From Xiphias gladius (taxonomy: Eukaryota; Chordata; Actinopteri; Istiophoriformes; Xiphiidae): a stretch of DNA of 64,000 bases. This document shows, piece after piece, positions 1 to 12,429 of this stretch; positions within the stretch are counted from its first letter, which is position 1; each line of letters starts with the position of its first letter. Made by a program: the position numbers and the translations under genes. The stretch is from positions 25,380,001 to 25,444,000 of the forward strand of contig NC_053400.1 in the NCBI RefSeq assembly GCF_016859285.1. Reading direction: 5' to 3'. Under the pieces are notes generated by a model, which had not been told where the DNA came from, ran no database searches, and worked only from the letters and a program-made list of their open reading frames with translations.

Positions 1-29
1 TATCCACTGTATGTTTCATTGTTTCTGAC

Positions 30-3000
30 CTCTTGCCCTGGCGTAGGCTGTGGCCAGTGGGGTGAGGTCCTTAAGCATGTCATGCACCATGCACACTCTG
101 GCTTCCTCCTCAGTCAGAGGAACACCTACTGCAGCTCCTTCAGAGGAAAGGTGAAGGCATTTATCTCTTAGTCCACATTTATACCGTTAGGAGTGTCTCT
201 GCGTGCCTCTCTCTTGTCTTACCAGCAGGGCTGACATGTTTGAAGGAGGTGGCAGCAGCCATGCCGAGGGAGCTCTTTAACTCTCTGACCAGCTGCCAGG
301 CGTTCAGAGCGTCACACAGGTTGATGAAGCCGGGGGAACCGTTGACCACTGGGAAATTGACGTAAAAATCAAAATTAATGTCGCTTAAGGATAAATTATT
401 TGTAGTTTTCTAAATTTCCATGGAAATTGGCAACATCTTTCAAAAACTACTACAAGTAACGAAATTATCTCCATCTCCTTGCTTCACGCTTTGCTGTTAA
501 TAGAAATATCTTCTATGTCACACAGGATTTTACTTCTTTTAGTAGCAGTTCTATATCATGGTCACTGTAGGCAGACAGGGATATGGACAAGCCACTACTG
601 GCGAAAACCCCACGTTTTATTTGTCATCTAAAAACTTTGGTGACCTAGTTCTCTATCTCTGTTGCACCCATTGTTAGATGGTCTGGACAACAGTCCAGTG
701 TGTTTTTAACCTAAATTAATGTTCAAGCAAAGGTTTTACAGTCTGAGAAAGAATAATTTATTTCTGGAAGACAATTAGATGAGAACAGTGACACCGCTCT
801 CGCTCTCTGTCTGTCCCTTAAACGTAAGGCTACAGCTGGCAGCCGGTTAGCTTAGTTCAGCATAAAGACTGGAAACGGGGGGGGGGGGGGGCAACTAGCC
901 TGGTTCTGTCCAGAGGTCACAAAATCTGCCCACAATCACCTCTAAAGCTCACTAATTAATATGTCATATCTTGTTTGTTTGATTAGCAAAACGTTTATTA
1001 TTTAGCTTCAGTTTTAACAGAGACAAATGTGATAGCGGCATCAAGCTTCTCATCTAACTCTGTGCCAGTAAGAAGATAAAGTGTATTTCCAAAAAAAATT
1101 TTGAAGTATTACTTTAAAAGACAAATCACTGAGCAATGCTAACACTAACACATTTAGGTCAATTGAGACAGTCGTGCTCGGGGTCTACCTTTGAGGGGGA
1201 GGGCTGGGTGCAGGGTGTAGAGTTGGGCAGGTGCTTGGTGGGGGTTCATGCCGTAACGCAGAGGCAGCTGGGAAACACCACGGCTGTACTGCCTACGAAA
1301 GTAGTCCGATATGGCCTCATCATATTGTGCCGTGTGTGTGAAGGCCTGAAGAGCGCAGAACATAAAATACACTTGGATGAGAGAAAAATAGATAAATACA
1401 TCTTCTTCTGACTGGAATTTAATACAAGGTTCTGACTATTTTATGATTACTATATCTGCATTATTTGTGTACGTATCATCCCAAAACAAGGCAACACGAT
1501 TTATGAGCTAAAATGTATCTACTGTGTCTAACTCGACATGCAGTTCAGTCTGACTACAAGATGAAGGTTCAGAGGCTGTACCCTCAACACATATTTCAAC
1601 ACTCGTGCTGGGACTTTGACCTGCACTGACCCCTCACCTCTAAGCAAACAACAACAACAGAAAAAGGGAGCACAGAAGCAAAATTTCCTCGGTGACCATC
1701 CTAATGCCTTTTTGTCTGACACCATCACCAGGCTCCAATCAGCACTAAATAAGGTACAATTTGGTGACTATCAAGGAGAATTACCTAAACTGAGTGATAT
1801 TGGCAACATATTCATTATATTAACTGACTTTTGCTTCTTGGCCCTTACTTATGTTTTGTCAGAATCTGACAGCATGTGGTTACTAATGGGCAGCCCTCAC
1901 TTCAAGACTGACGCCTGCTCACACCTTAAAAATAGCCGAACGCATCTTATTCCAAACAGCGAGTCTCTACTCACAACCGAGACAATTTGCTCACTGGAAC
2001 AAGTCTGAACACTGACAGGGCGTGATTAACGGATGTCTAGAGGTGGAAAATCAGGAGAGGCTGATAGTAACTCACAACTTTATTCCTTCCAACTTTAAAT
2101 TGGCACTTTTTCAATTTTCAGCTCAGGATTATGACAGAGCAAATCAGGAAACAGTCTTATTTCCATTATTAATTGGAGTAATAATTATTTCCATGATTAA
2201 TCTATTAATCCTTTGGTCTATAACATGTCAGAAAATGGTGTCAACTACAAAGACATGCCTAAATAAATAAATAAATAAATAAATAAAAAATGCTGAGTGA
2301 CAGTGAAAATATTCAAACAGCTTGCTTGTCCTGCCCTCACTCCAAAACCCAAAGACATTCAGTTTACTATCTGGAAAACTGCGTTCTGAATTCAAGGGCT
2401 GAAATTATACACAAGAATTGTAAAACATTACAAAAACAGAAATACAGGTACCTTATTTTTATAAAATGGGACAGGTTAGAACCCACTCAGAACCCCTCAA
2501 AGTTTTTTTAAAAGCTTTTAAAAAGACCCCCCAGATATCCAAAGTAGCCAACGTAGAGTTGGATTTGGGAAGGAGTAAATTCCCCCCCCATACTTGCTTA
2601 AAAGTTCAAATGGTGGGGAAAACAAACTTACTTTGAGGGCCAGAGTCCTGCGTGTTTCCAGGGTTGTGTCTTTGTCTCCCGAACTCTCCATCTCCCTGGC
2701 AACCAATGAATAGTCAGCAGGATCACACACAATAGTGACTCGAGCATGATTCTTGGCTGCCGCTCTCAGCAGAGTAACTCCACCTGGGAAGATTTAAAAA
2801 CAAAAACGAAAAAAAAACACATGCTGATAATCACAGACATTTCACTGTTACTGAGGAGGAGAATAAATTTGATTTTTATTTTTAAAATGCAATCGGAGGT
2901 GTGAACCTTCTGGTACTCTTTCGATTACAAGCATTGTTTAAACATTTATTAAGCATCATCGTTTCCATATTCTAAAGCTACTGTTCTGCTTACCGATATC

Positions 3001-5406
3001 AATCTGCTCCACAGCGTCCTCCACTGTAACGTTCGGGTTGGAGACGGTCTTAACAAATGGGTAGAGGTTGCACACCACCACTCTTGAAAAGAGCAAGCAA
3101 AGAAATTCCATTCATACCCACCGAATTCTGAACACACACAATCATACCCACACAAACATATCACACTCATACTCGCGACCACACAACTGTTTTGTTGAAT
3201 TTTCCTCATTATGTCTTCTCTTTTCTTTTCTTTTGAAAGCATTAGGTTAAGGAGGGGTTAGCAAGCTGCACAGAGTTAACATTTTCTAGCTTTGCTAAAA
3301 TATGGACTCCTGTTTTCTTCTTCAAAGTAACAGCTATAACTTGGATTATGAGTGAGAGGGACTGAGAATTAAAATTAGCTAGTATAGTCTACCATTAGCG
3401 GTTACCATGCAAAACCATTTATGTCGTTAACAAACAGATGCTTAGTTCTTTTTGGTAAAGGTCAAAGAAGCACCACTGGTGTTCTATGAACTAGTCAAAC
3501 TTAGGCTTAAGTGGAAGCCTTTGGGCATTCACAAAGAACATGGGTGTCATGAGGATCCATGAACTCCAGATGTTCAGTGTTAATTGTGTTACAGAAAAAA
3601 GTTTCCTCCATCAAGAACGCACCCGATTCTTCTGCCAGAATGACCAGAAATTTCACCCAGTTTCAAGAAAATTTGGACTCAGCTCATGTGAGCCTCTTAA
3701 TTGGAATAAACTACAGGATGCTCTCTGCTCCACAGGGGCATACATATCCACAATCTGCCCCCAAGCAGCATTTACCAATGACCTTGTCTTAGCCGTCCCC
3801 CCCCCCACTTTCTACACGGTTGCCTGTGCCTCTAATTTAAGTATTTTCTCCGTTATTCTTCCATGTACTGCTGATGTTAAACTAACCATGCAAAGAACAA
3901 TCTCTTGAACTAAATATCTTGCTCTTGTTGTGATCCCCTGTATAAATAAAGTCTAAAAAGCATAGAACAACAAAGATTAGTCGAGCGACAGAAAATTAAT
4001 TGTTATTTTGATAATCAAATAATCACTTCAGTCATTTTGGGAAGTATGAGGATCGGATGGTTCTCTTTGTCACATATGACAGTAAACTGAATATCTTTCG
4101 AATTTGGACTGTTACACAAAACAAGACATTTGAAGATGTCACCTTGGTCTGTGGAAAGTCATAACGGGCATTTTTCACTATTTACTGTCATTTCTACCCT
4201 TCTACTTTCATCAGATGATCCATTCGACCTCTACCTCTTTATCACATGCTCACAAACCTTAAAAAAAAAACAAAAAACAAAACCAACCTTGCAATTAGTC
4301 AATGAAACACAGAAAGTTGTATCTCTATCAGGCCTTAATCAAGCGTGCTGTTTAAAATGCCAGTGATGACACTGTGAAATCATATCTGCTCACATTCCTC
4401 TAGCCCAAAACAAATAAGAGTCACAAGATGAGCTTGTGGCAGAAGCAGTAGTTTTCCAATTAACCGGCTGCCAAATCAACTACACGTGCTTCCTAATGGC
4501 ACAACACAAGTCTGTAATCGAACCATTTTAGCTTGTGATCTGCCTGACAGTCGGTGGTCAGGCCTGCTCTTTTAAGTCAACTAGGCTCCGCAGGTGATTT
4601 CATTTCAGCCGTTCCACTTCGCCTGTAAATAAATATAAACATCCACCATGGTATTATCCAGCTGAGACTGCACAGAAGGGGTTTTAAAATATGAATATCA
4701 ATGTGTTTAAAGGTTTAGGTTTTTTTTTTTTTCCCCAGTAGTTTTGCTGGGGTCTCTCTCACCTGACCAGGCTGTAGCCCAGCTTCTCCATGTCTGCTGT
4801 GTCCGCGGTGGTTTTCCTGGCCAGGATGCCTCCATGGACGGCAGGGTGCAGGGTCTTCACCCTGCCTCCCAGCATCTCTGGGTGTCCAGTCAGCTCAGAC
4901 ACGTCCCTGACGCAGGGCACAGACACCGACAGGTTAGGGGGAGGACACCCACGGGCAGCTACTACGCTTTGCGAGTGTGGGGGACTGGATTTAACTTTTC
5001 TCGTAAAAATAAAAAATAAAATAAAAAAAAGAGCTTGGGCACCCACCTGACGGCCAGTCCAGCATCACGCAGGGCTTTGGCTGTGCCACCTGAGGCGACC
5101 AGAGAGAGTCCCACATCCGCCAGCCTTTTGGCGAAGTCCAGCAGTCCAGTTTTGTCTGAAACGCTCAAAAGTGCTGCGGGGACAGATAAAGGGGAGACAT
5201 AAGCAAACCTCTCCACTCCGTTTTTTTTTTTTCCCCAGACACAAAAGAGTCGTAAAGGGGTGTTTCAGCGGGGGAGAGCTGACCACGTTGGCTAATGTTA
5301 GCCAGTGAACTAGCATCCCGCACGTCGCAGAACAAAACTTTATTACGGCGACAGAGTGTTAATGAAATCTGCAGAAAAAACTCTTACCAAGCTCCGAGGA
5401 GGCCAT
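30..5406 (-). CDS. atic: Bifunctional purine biosynthesis protein ATIC (AICAR transformylase / IMP cyclohydrolase), 5' half
   Basis: Catalyses the last two steps of de novo purine synthesis (AICAR to FAICAR to IMP) in the cytosol. Coding exons, in transcript order: 5406-5388, 5173-5047, 4906-4763, 3082-2994, 2783-2632, 1345-1189, 348-223 and 137-30. All junctions are GT-AG and the frame stays open, giving about 307 of the roughly 590 residues usual for ATIC; the rest lies beyond the left edge. The first coding exon holds only 19 nt (MASSEL). The cyclohydrolase domain is complete: the RVKT motif falls at residues 64-67, Tyr104, Asp125 and Lys137, the positions known in human ATIC. The KH pair in SFKHVSPAG falls at 266-267, matching the human transformylase catalytic Lys/His. 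Nothing is broken in the visible part. Introns 3, 5 and 6 carry no gene; intron 6 (349-1188) contains a dispersed repeat. Confidence 0.96.
766..1010 (+). repeat. Dispersed repeat, family B (AGCATAAAGACTGGAAAC type), copy 1
   Basis: In atic intron 6. It shares the segment around AGCATAAAGACTGGAAAC, then a CTAGCCTGGTTCTGTCC block and a CACCTCTAAAGCTCACTAATTAA block, with copies at 46.1-46.6 kb and 63.5-63.7 kb. A 15-nt G run at about 870-885 interrupts it. The family is common in percomorph genomes; its class is not clear from this copy. Confidence 0.6.
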
Positions 5407-5767
5407 GTTCTGAGTCAGGGTGTCGGGTCCGCGGTCTGTGTGGATGTCAGGCGGGTTTCTGCTCAGTCTTCTCCCAGGTTTAACTTGCAAACACCGCGGC
5501 GGCTGGGACAAACCTGCAAGATATTCGCTGCTTCATCATGTGCTTCAAAACCAGAAAGGCCCGCCCTGCTGAGGTCGGCCCGCCCCTAACACACGAGCGC
5601 ACCCGGGAGAGCAGTGAGGCGCGGACGATGCGCATTTTCATCCGCTACAAGCAACGGAAGTATTCACGAAGTACCGGGTGAGCGGCGCGGGCACGGCTGG
5701 ATTACTGACCGGGGCCGCCTCGGAAGAGACTGCTCACAATTCCTGTTGGAAAGTCAAATCAAACGAC
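5407..5767 (-). promoter_or_regulatory. atic 5' UTR and CpG-rich promoter
   Basis: GC- and CpG-rich stretch immediately upstream of the atic start codon, in contrast to the AT-rich surroundings. Sp1-type GC boxes (CCGCCC on the plus strand) are seen near 5560 and 5579. No TATA box is evident, which fits a housekeeping gene. It is cut off abruptly on the upstream side by the tandem array that begins near 5768. The transcription start cannot be fixed from sequence alone. Confidence 0.6.
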
Positions 5768-8700
5768 GACGAAGAGATGCAGAACTACAACAAACAGACA
5801 CAAAATAACCACAAATAGACAGAAAAAAAGACCAAAGAGACAACTAAGTTACAAAAAGACAAAAAATGACCAAAAAGACACTCAACAGCTAGGCTACAAA
5901 GAGACACAAATGACCACAAAGATGCAAAACTACAACAAACAGACACAAAATAACCACAAATAGACAGAAAAAAAAAGACCAAAGAGACAACTAAGTTACA
6001 AAAAGACAAAAAATGACCAAAAAGACACTCAACAGCTAGGCTACAAAGAGACACAAATGACCACAAAGATGCAAAACTACAACAAACAGACACAAAATAA
6101 CCACAAATAGACAGAAAAAAAAAGACCAAAGAGACAACTAAGTTACAAAAAGACAAAAAATGACCAAAAAGACACTCAACAGCTAGGCTACAAAGAGACA
6201 CAAATGACCACAAAGATGCAAAACTACAACAAACAGACACAAAATAACCACAAATAGACTGAAAAAAAAAGACCAAAGAGACAACTAAGTTACAAAAAGA
6301 CAAAAAAAAAAAATGACCAAAAAGACACTCAACAGCTAGGCTACAAAGAGACACAAATGACCACAAAGATGCAAAACTACAACAAACAGACACAAAATAA
6401 CCACAAATAGACAGAAAAAAAGACCAAAGAGACAACTAAGTTACAAAAAGACAAAAAATGACCAAAAAGACACTCAACAGCTAGGCTACAAAGAGACACA
6501 AATGACCACAAAGATGCAAAACTACAACAAACAGACACAAAATAACCACAAATAGACAGAAAAACAAATAGACAAAAAAAAAAAGACCAAAGAGACAACT
6601 AAGTTACAAAAAGACAAAAAATGACCAAAAAGACACTCAACGGCTAGGCTACAAAGAGACACAAATGACCACAAAGATGCAAAACTACAACAAACAGACA
6701 CAAAATAACCACAAATAATGAGAAAAAAGACCAAGGAGACACAAAACAACTAAGTTACAAAAAGACAAAAAAAATGACCACAAAAACAATCAACAACTAG
6801 GCTACAAAGAGACACAAATGACCACAAAGATGCAAAACTACAACAAACAGACACAAAATAACCACAAATACTGAGAAAAAAAGACCAAAGAGACAACTAG
6901 GTTACAAAAAGACAAAAAAAGACCAAAGAGACACAAAACAACTAAGTTACAAAAAGACAAAAAAAATGACCACAAAAGCAATCAACAGCTAGGCTACAAA
7001 GTGACACAAATGGCCACAAAGATGCAAAACTACAACAAACAGACACAAAATAACCACAAATAGACAAAAAAAGACCAAAGAGACAACTAGTTTACAAAAA
7101 GACAAAAAAGACCAAAGAGACACAAAACAACTAAGTTACAAAAAGACAAAAAAAATGACCACAAAAACAATCAACAACTAGGCTACAAAGAGACACAAAT
7201 GACCACAAAGATGCAAAACTATGACAAACAGACACAAAATAACCACAAATAGACAAAAAAAAAAAGACCAAAGAGACAACTAAGTTACAAAAAGACAAAA
7301 AATGACCACAAAAGCAATCAACAACTAGGCTACAAAGAGACACAAATGACCACAAAGATGCAAAACTACAACAAACATACACAAAATAACCACAAATAAT
7401 GAGAAAAAAAGACCAAAGAGACAATTAGGTTACAAAAAGACAAAAAAATGACCACAAAAGCAATCAACAACTAGGCTACAAAGAGACACAAATGAACACA
7501 AGGATGCAAAACTACAACAAACAGACACAAAATAACCACAGATAGACAAAAAAAAAGACCAAAGAGACAACTAAGTTACAAAAAGACAAAAAATGACCAC
7601 AAAAGCAATCAACAACTAGGCTACAAAGAGACACAAATGACCACAAAGATGCAAAACTACAACAAACATACACAAAATAACCACAAATAATGAGAAAAAA
7701 AGACCAAAGAGACAATTAGGTTACAAAAAGACAAAAAAATGATCACAAAAGCAATCAACAACTAGGCTACAAAGAGACACAAATGACCACAAAGATGCAA
7801 AACTACAACAAACAGACACAAAATAACCACAAATAATGAGAAAAAAAGACCAAAGAGACAACTAGGTTAAAAAAAGACAAAAAAATGACCACAAAAGCAA
7901 TCAACAACTAGGCTACAAAGAGACACAAATGAACACAAAGATGCAAAACTACAACAAACAGACACAAAATAACCACAGATAGACAAAAAAAAGACCAGAG
8001 ACACAAAACAACTAAGTTACAAAAAGACAAAAAAAATGACCACAAAAACAATCAACAACTAGGCTACAAAGAGACACAAATGACCACAAAGATGCAAAAC
8101 TACAACAAACAGACACAAAATAACCACAAATAGACAAAAAAAAAAGACCAAAGAGACAACTAAGTTACAAAAAGACAAAAAATGACCACAAAAGCAATCA
8201 ACAACTAGGCTACAAAGAGACACAAATGACCACAAAGATGCAAAACTACAACAAACAGACACAAAATAACCACAAATAATGAGAAAAAAAAGACCAGAGA
8301 GACAATTAGGTTACAAAAAGACAAAAAATGATCACAAAAGCAATCAACAACTAGGCTACAAAGAGACACAAATGAACACAAAGATGCAAAACTACAACAA
8401 ACAGACACAAAATAACCACAAGTAGACAAAAAAGACCAAAGAGTCACAAAACAACTAAGTTACAAAAAGACAAAAAAAATGACCAAAAAGACACTCAACA
8501 ACTAGGCTACAAAGAGACACAAATAACCACAAAGATGCAAAACTACAACAAACAGACACAAAATAACCACAGATAGACAAAAAAAAGACCAGAGACACAA
8601 AACAACTAAGTTACAAAAAGACAAAAAAATGACCACAAAAACAATCAACAACTAGGCTACAAAGAGACACAAATGAACACAAGGATGCAAAACTACAACA

Positions 8701-9270
8701 ACAGACACAAAATAACCACAAACAATGAGAAAAAAAAGACCAAAGAGAATATTAGGTTACAAAAAGACAAAAAAGACCAAAGAGACACAAAACAACTAAG
8801 TTACAAAAAGACAAAAAAATGACCACAAAAACAATCAACAACTAGGCTACAAAGAGACACAAATGACCACAAAGATGCAAAACTACTACAAACGGACACA
8901 CAACAACTGCAAAGAGAAACAAAAGAACAACAAACTACATCATTTGATCACAAAGAGATGCAAAATCACCACAAAAAGACATGAAAATACCACAAAGAGA
9001 AAAAATGACCACAGAGAGACGCAAAACAAGGTTAAAGAGAGACCAAATGATCACGGAGAGATGCAAAACTACTACAAAGGGATGCAAAATGTCTACAGAA
9101 TAACACAATACAACTCAGACCTACATGAAAGAGACACTGAATGACTAAAAAGACACAGACGGACTACAAAGAGATGCAAAATAACCACAAAGAAACGTAA
9201 ATTCACTTCAGAAAGATGACAACACAACGACAAAACGACCACAAAAAGACGCAAAAAGATGTAAAAGTCT
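5768..9270. repeat. Higher-order A/C-rich tandem array (~147-bp unit, ~20 copies)
   Basis: About 20 tandem copies of a unit marked by AGGCTACAAAGAGACACAAATGA, then GATGCAAAACTACAACAAAC, ATAACCACAAAT, and CTAAGTTACAAAAAGAC. The first four spacings of CAACTAAGTT are 147, 147, 147 and 151 bp; later units grow to 150-190 bp through short A-run and GACACAAAAC insertions. Each unit is itself built of diverged 9-12-bp monomers of NACCACAAA / NACACAAA type. From about 8900 to 9260 only diverged monomers remain. The plus strand is almost devoid of G+T clusters. Long minus-strand open frames across it are a by-product of the periodicity and composition, not genes. Confidence 0.93.
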
Positions 9271-10457
9271 CATTGTTTGTTGTCGTTTTGTGTCTGGGAG
9301 TCTTGCTCTTATGAAAGAAGGGTGGGGGGCCTCGTACGTCTCTGTACCCGCAGTTGTCTCATACTCTGTCCATGGGTGTAGGTTGTCTATTAGGATTGTC
9401 CACAACAACAACAACAATAACAACAGCATCAATAACAATAAGTAGAAGAAGACAAACTGTTTTATCATTATATATAGATGTCTTCAGTTCACTTATGACT
9501 TGTCAAAACTTTGAATTATTTGGTTACATTTTGATTTGTAAGAATGAACCATTGAGTTACATGGAGAATCCTATTTAAATACGTCTACAATACATTATCC
9601 TGAATTTGAACTCCAAATATATCCATTTAAATTATGATGAGTCAAACATACAAACCGATATCTGATCAGTTATATTAAACACAATTCAGTACATTTCAAG
9701 TTATCTCAATAGTATTTTTTAAGAAAACTGAAATATAACTTGTATTACTAAGAACAAATGATATTATTACAGGTGTTACTAGTAAAAATTCAACTGTAGA
9801 TATCTAAAACTGGAAATATGACTATTTTTTTTTAGCTCCAGTCTATTTAGTCTCCATTCTTTGGCCCTTACCCCGAATAAAATTCACCAAACTCAGCAGA
9901 ATGATCCAGTTCCGAGACCATCCGCACCGGTGCGAGCGGCTGGCGCGAGGACGAGTTACTCCGGGTTTACCTCGGTGAAAACGGTGGCAGACCATCAGCT
10001 CGTCACACCCACTATTCGATGCGTTGTCGTCCACATGTCTGTCTTTTTTTACGTGCGTTGTCCAAAGTCACATCTCTGCTCAAATTCGAGCCCGGTCAGG
10101 TGGAGTGTCTTCTTTGACCTCGAAGGGCCACTAGAGGGCAGACGCGGACCTTGTCTGTGCACGAGTCCTTCTCGGTCTGGCAGCTAAGACGTGTCTGGTG
10201 ACATTTGCACAAGATGAGAGTTGCATATTTTACGTCCGTGTCTTTTCTTTAAATATAATCCACAGTTTAACATCCTAAACCTCAATGAAAATACAGGCCA
10301 ACGGAAATGTGTGTGCATGGCTGTGCCCGAGCTTTCGAGTCCCTTGTATTTTTCATACCGAGACTCCGGGCAATGTGTTGACGCCCAAGTTCTGTGCACA
10401 TTTTATTTTTTAAATGATTGTCTGAAAATGCACTTTGGTTATCTTACTGATCACGGT

Positions 10458-10477
10458 CACACACACACACACACGCA

Positions 10478-10516
<39 letters not shown>

Positions 10517-10794
10517 CCTTGAGACCCTGGTCTCTCCAGCTGTGTTTTTTTTTCTTTGTGCGGTCTTTATTTTCAGATGAAAACTGATTGAGGCAACAAT
10601 AAAACCCACCCAGACTGTGTTTCTCTCTCTCTCTCTCTCTCTTTGATGCGGGTTAAATCTTTGTGCCGACCGGCAGGAACTCAAGGTTACGCCGACGCCT
10701 TGTGGGGCCAAGAAAACACGACTGTGTCCACCGCGGTCGGTAAAACACCTGTACAATGCATTTTCTGCAACAATAAAATGACGCTCATGAATAC

Positions 10795-10832
<38 letters not shown>

Positions 10833-10843
10833 ACCACCACCAC
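10458..10843. repeat. Cluster of CA and CT microsatellites
   Basis: Interrupted (CA)n at about 10458-10514, (CT)n at about 10622-10642 and (CA)n passing into (CAC)n at about 10797-10843, separated by unique sequence. Confidence 0.9.
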
Positions 10844-12327
10844 CCATGTCCACGCCTTTTCAATAAACTTTATTGGCAAAAACGGTGCCTTTTTCGTGCT
10901 TCAGAACAGCGTTCCAGGTCGGACAGATGTGAATTTATTGGGCCCCCGTCACTCACTCCCTTACTTGCCCATTAGTTAAGTGACAGGACAGGGCCCGGGG
11001 AAACCTGCACCAATACACGTGATTACGTTAAAAGATCGCGCAATCTGTTCATATTTACGTAATGAGCCCGACATTTTGCTGATTGATTGAACTACAGGGT
11101 GTAAATATTTTTAAGGGGTCCCTGATTTACAGTCCAACAAAGCGAGGAAAGGGAGGCCGGTTTATTTGTCCAACTATGAAAAAGGGGGGATTCTGGTAAC
11201 CGCTCAGCGTTTGAGGGCCTAGCCGACATCTGGGGGGGGGGGGGACTTGAGTGATTCAGTGGACAGCGAAACCGTTTTTATGGAAAGACACCGGCTCCGT
11301 GTGCGCTACTGGTTCAAAAAACGGAAGAGGTGGCAGGCCGTCAGCACTTTTTATTTTATTTTATTTTATTATTATTTTTTTTTTGGCCGGGCCGGCTTTT
11401 GAGAAAAAAACGGACAGCATTATCAGCAGTAACTGGGGGCTAATTTATGCGGGGGGGTTTTAATCAGCACGACTGGTGTATTCACATTAAATTAGAAGAG
11501 AAACGGAATCGATGACCTCCATATATTGCTCTGCTGCCTTATCAATTAGCTGTGGTTTTTGTACTGTGGGTGGTGGTGGTGGTGTGTGTGTGTGGGTGTG
11601 TGTGTGTGTGTGTGTGGGTGTGTGGGGGGCTTTGTCATAAAACAGGCCAAATGGTATTTGTCATACAGCTGACAAGTCACACAACTAAACGAGGTCCTAT
11701 TGATTCGCGTGATTTTTCATCAGCCAAATTAAAAGCTGCATTTCGATAGAGGTCCGGTCCGCGGGCGTTGTTATGTACTATGTCCTCTCCTGTTGAATCA
11801 AGTCTAAAAAAAAAAAAAAAAAAAAAAAGGTAAAGGGAAACACCTTTGAGATGTGACCGGAAGGATTCATTTGCTGAAATTGAGCGGGCAGTGCGGTGCT
11901 GCCGCGTGTTGCGCGCGGCTTCACGTCCATTGACGATCAGCGATTAGTTGGTCAAGGCCAAGCCTTCGCGCAAACAGCGGCACGTTTAGCTCTTGTGAAC
12001 ATCTGCGACGTGTGAAAGAGCGGCTCGTTTGCCCGAAGCTGGATGGCCGACCGGGCAACGAAGGGCAGCTGCCGGGGGGGCCCCAGACCAACAGGTTCCC
12101 ATATCATTCCAATCTGGAATGATCACACATTTACTGCAACTTTGCTCCACTAGAGTAGAATATCAGCGGCGTCGGGTCCGTCCTCCATCCTCCATCCTCG
12201 GGCCCTGGTCTTGCGGAGGGACCCTGTGTAGAAATTCTAGTTTTGAGACCTTCAGTTTATATTAAGCTTATTTGTTGTAAGGTTTTGTCTGATCAAATTG
12301 CTTTATTTTTCCTGTGTGTCAAGTAAT

Positions 12328-12429
<102 letters not shown>

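Noticed and set aside
1616..2008. 130-residue plus-strand frame in atic intron 5
   Set aside because: Antisense to an intron, no recognisable domain, no splice context.
3540..3908. 122-residue plus-strand frame in atic intron 3, with a hint of a retrotransposon polyprotein (VSLLIGIN in an alternate frame)
   Set aside because: The resemblance is limited to a few residues and no protease, reverse transcriptase or integrase motif is nearby.
5785..8447. Long minus-strand open frames (up to 216 residues) rich in Cys, Phe, Ser and Leu inside the tandem array
   Set aside because: They exist because the array has few T/G bases on the plus strand and a period near a multiple of three. The peptide is the translated repeat, has no signal or domain, and breaks wherever unit length changes.
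9843..10187. CpG-richer patch with overlapping open frames on both strands, considered as a first exon
   Set aside because: No family resemblance and no linked downstream exon. It could be a promoter of an unknown transcript but the sequence does not show it.
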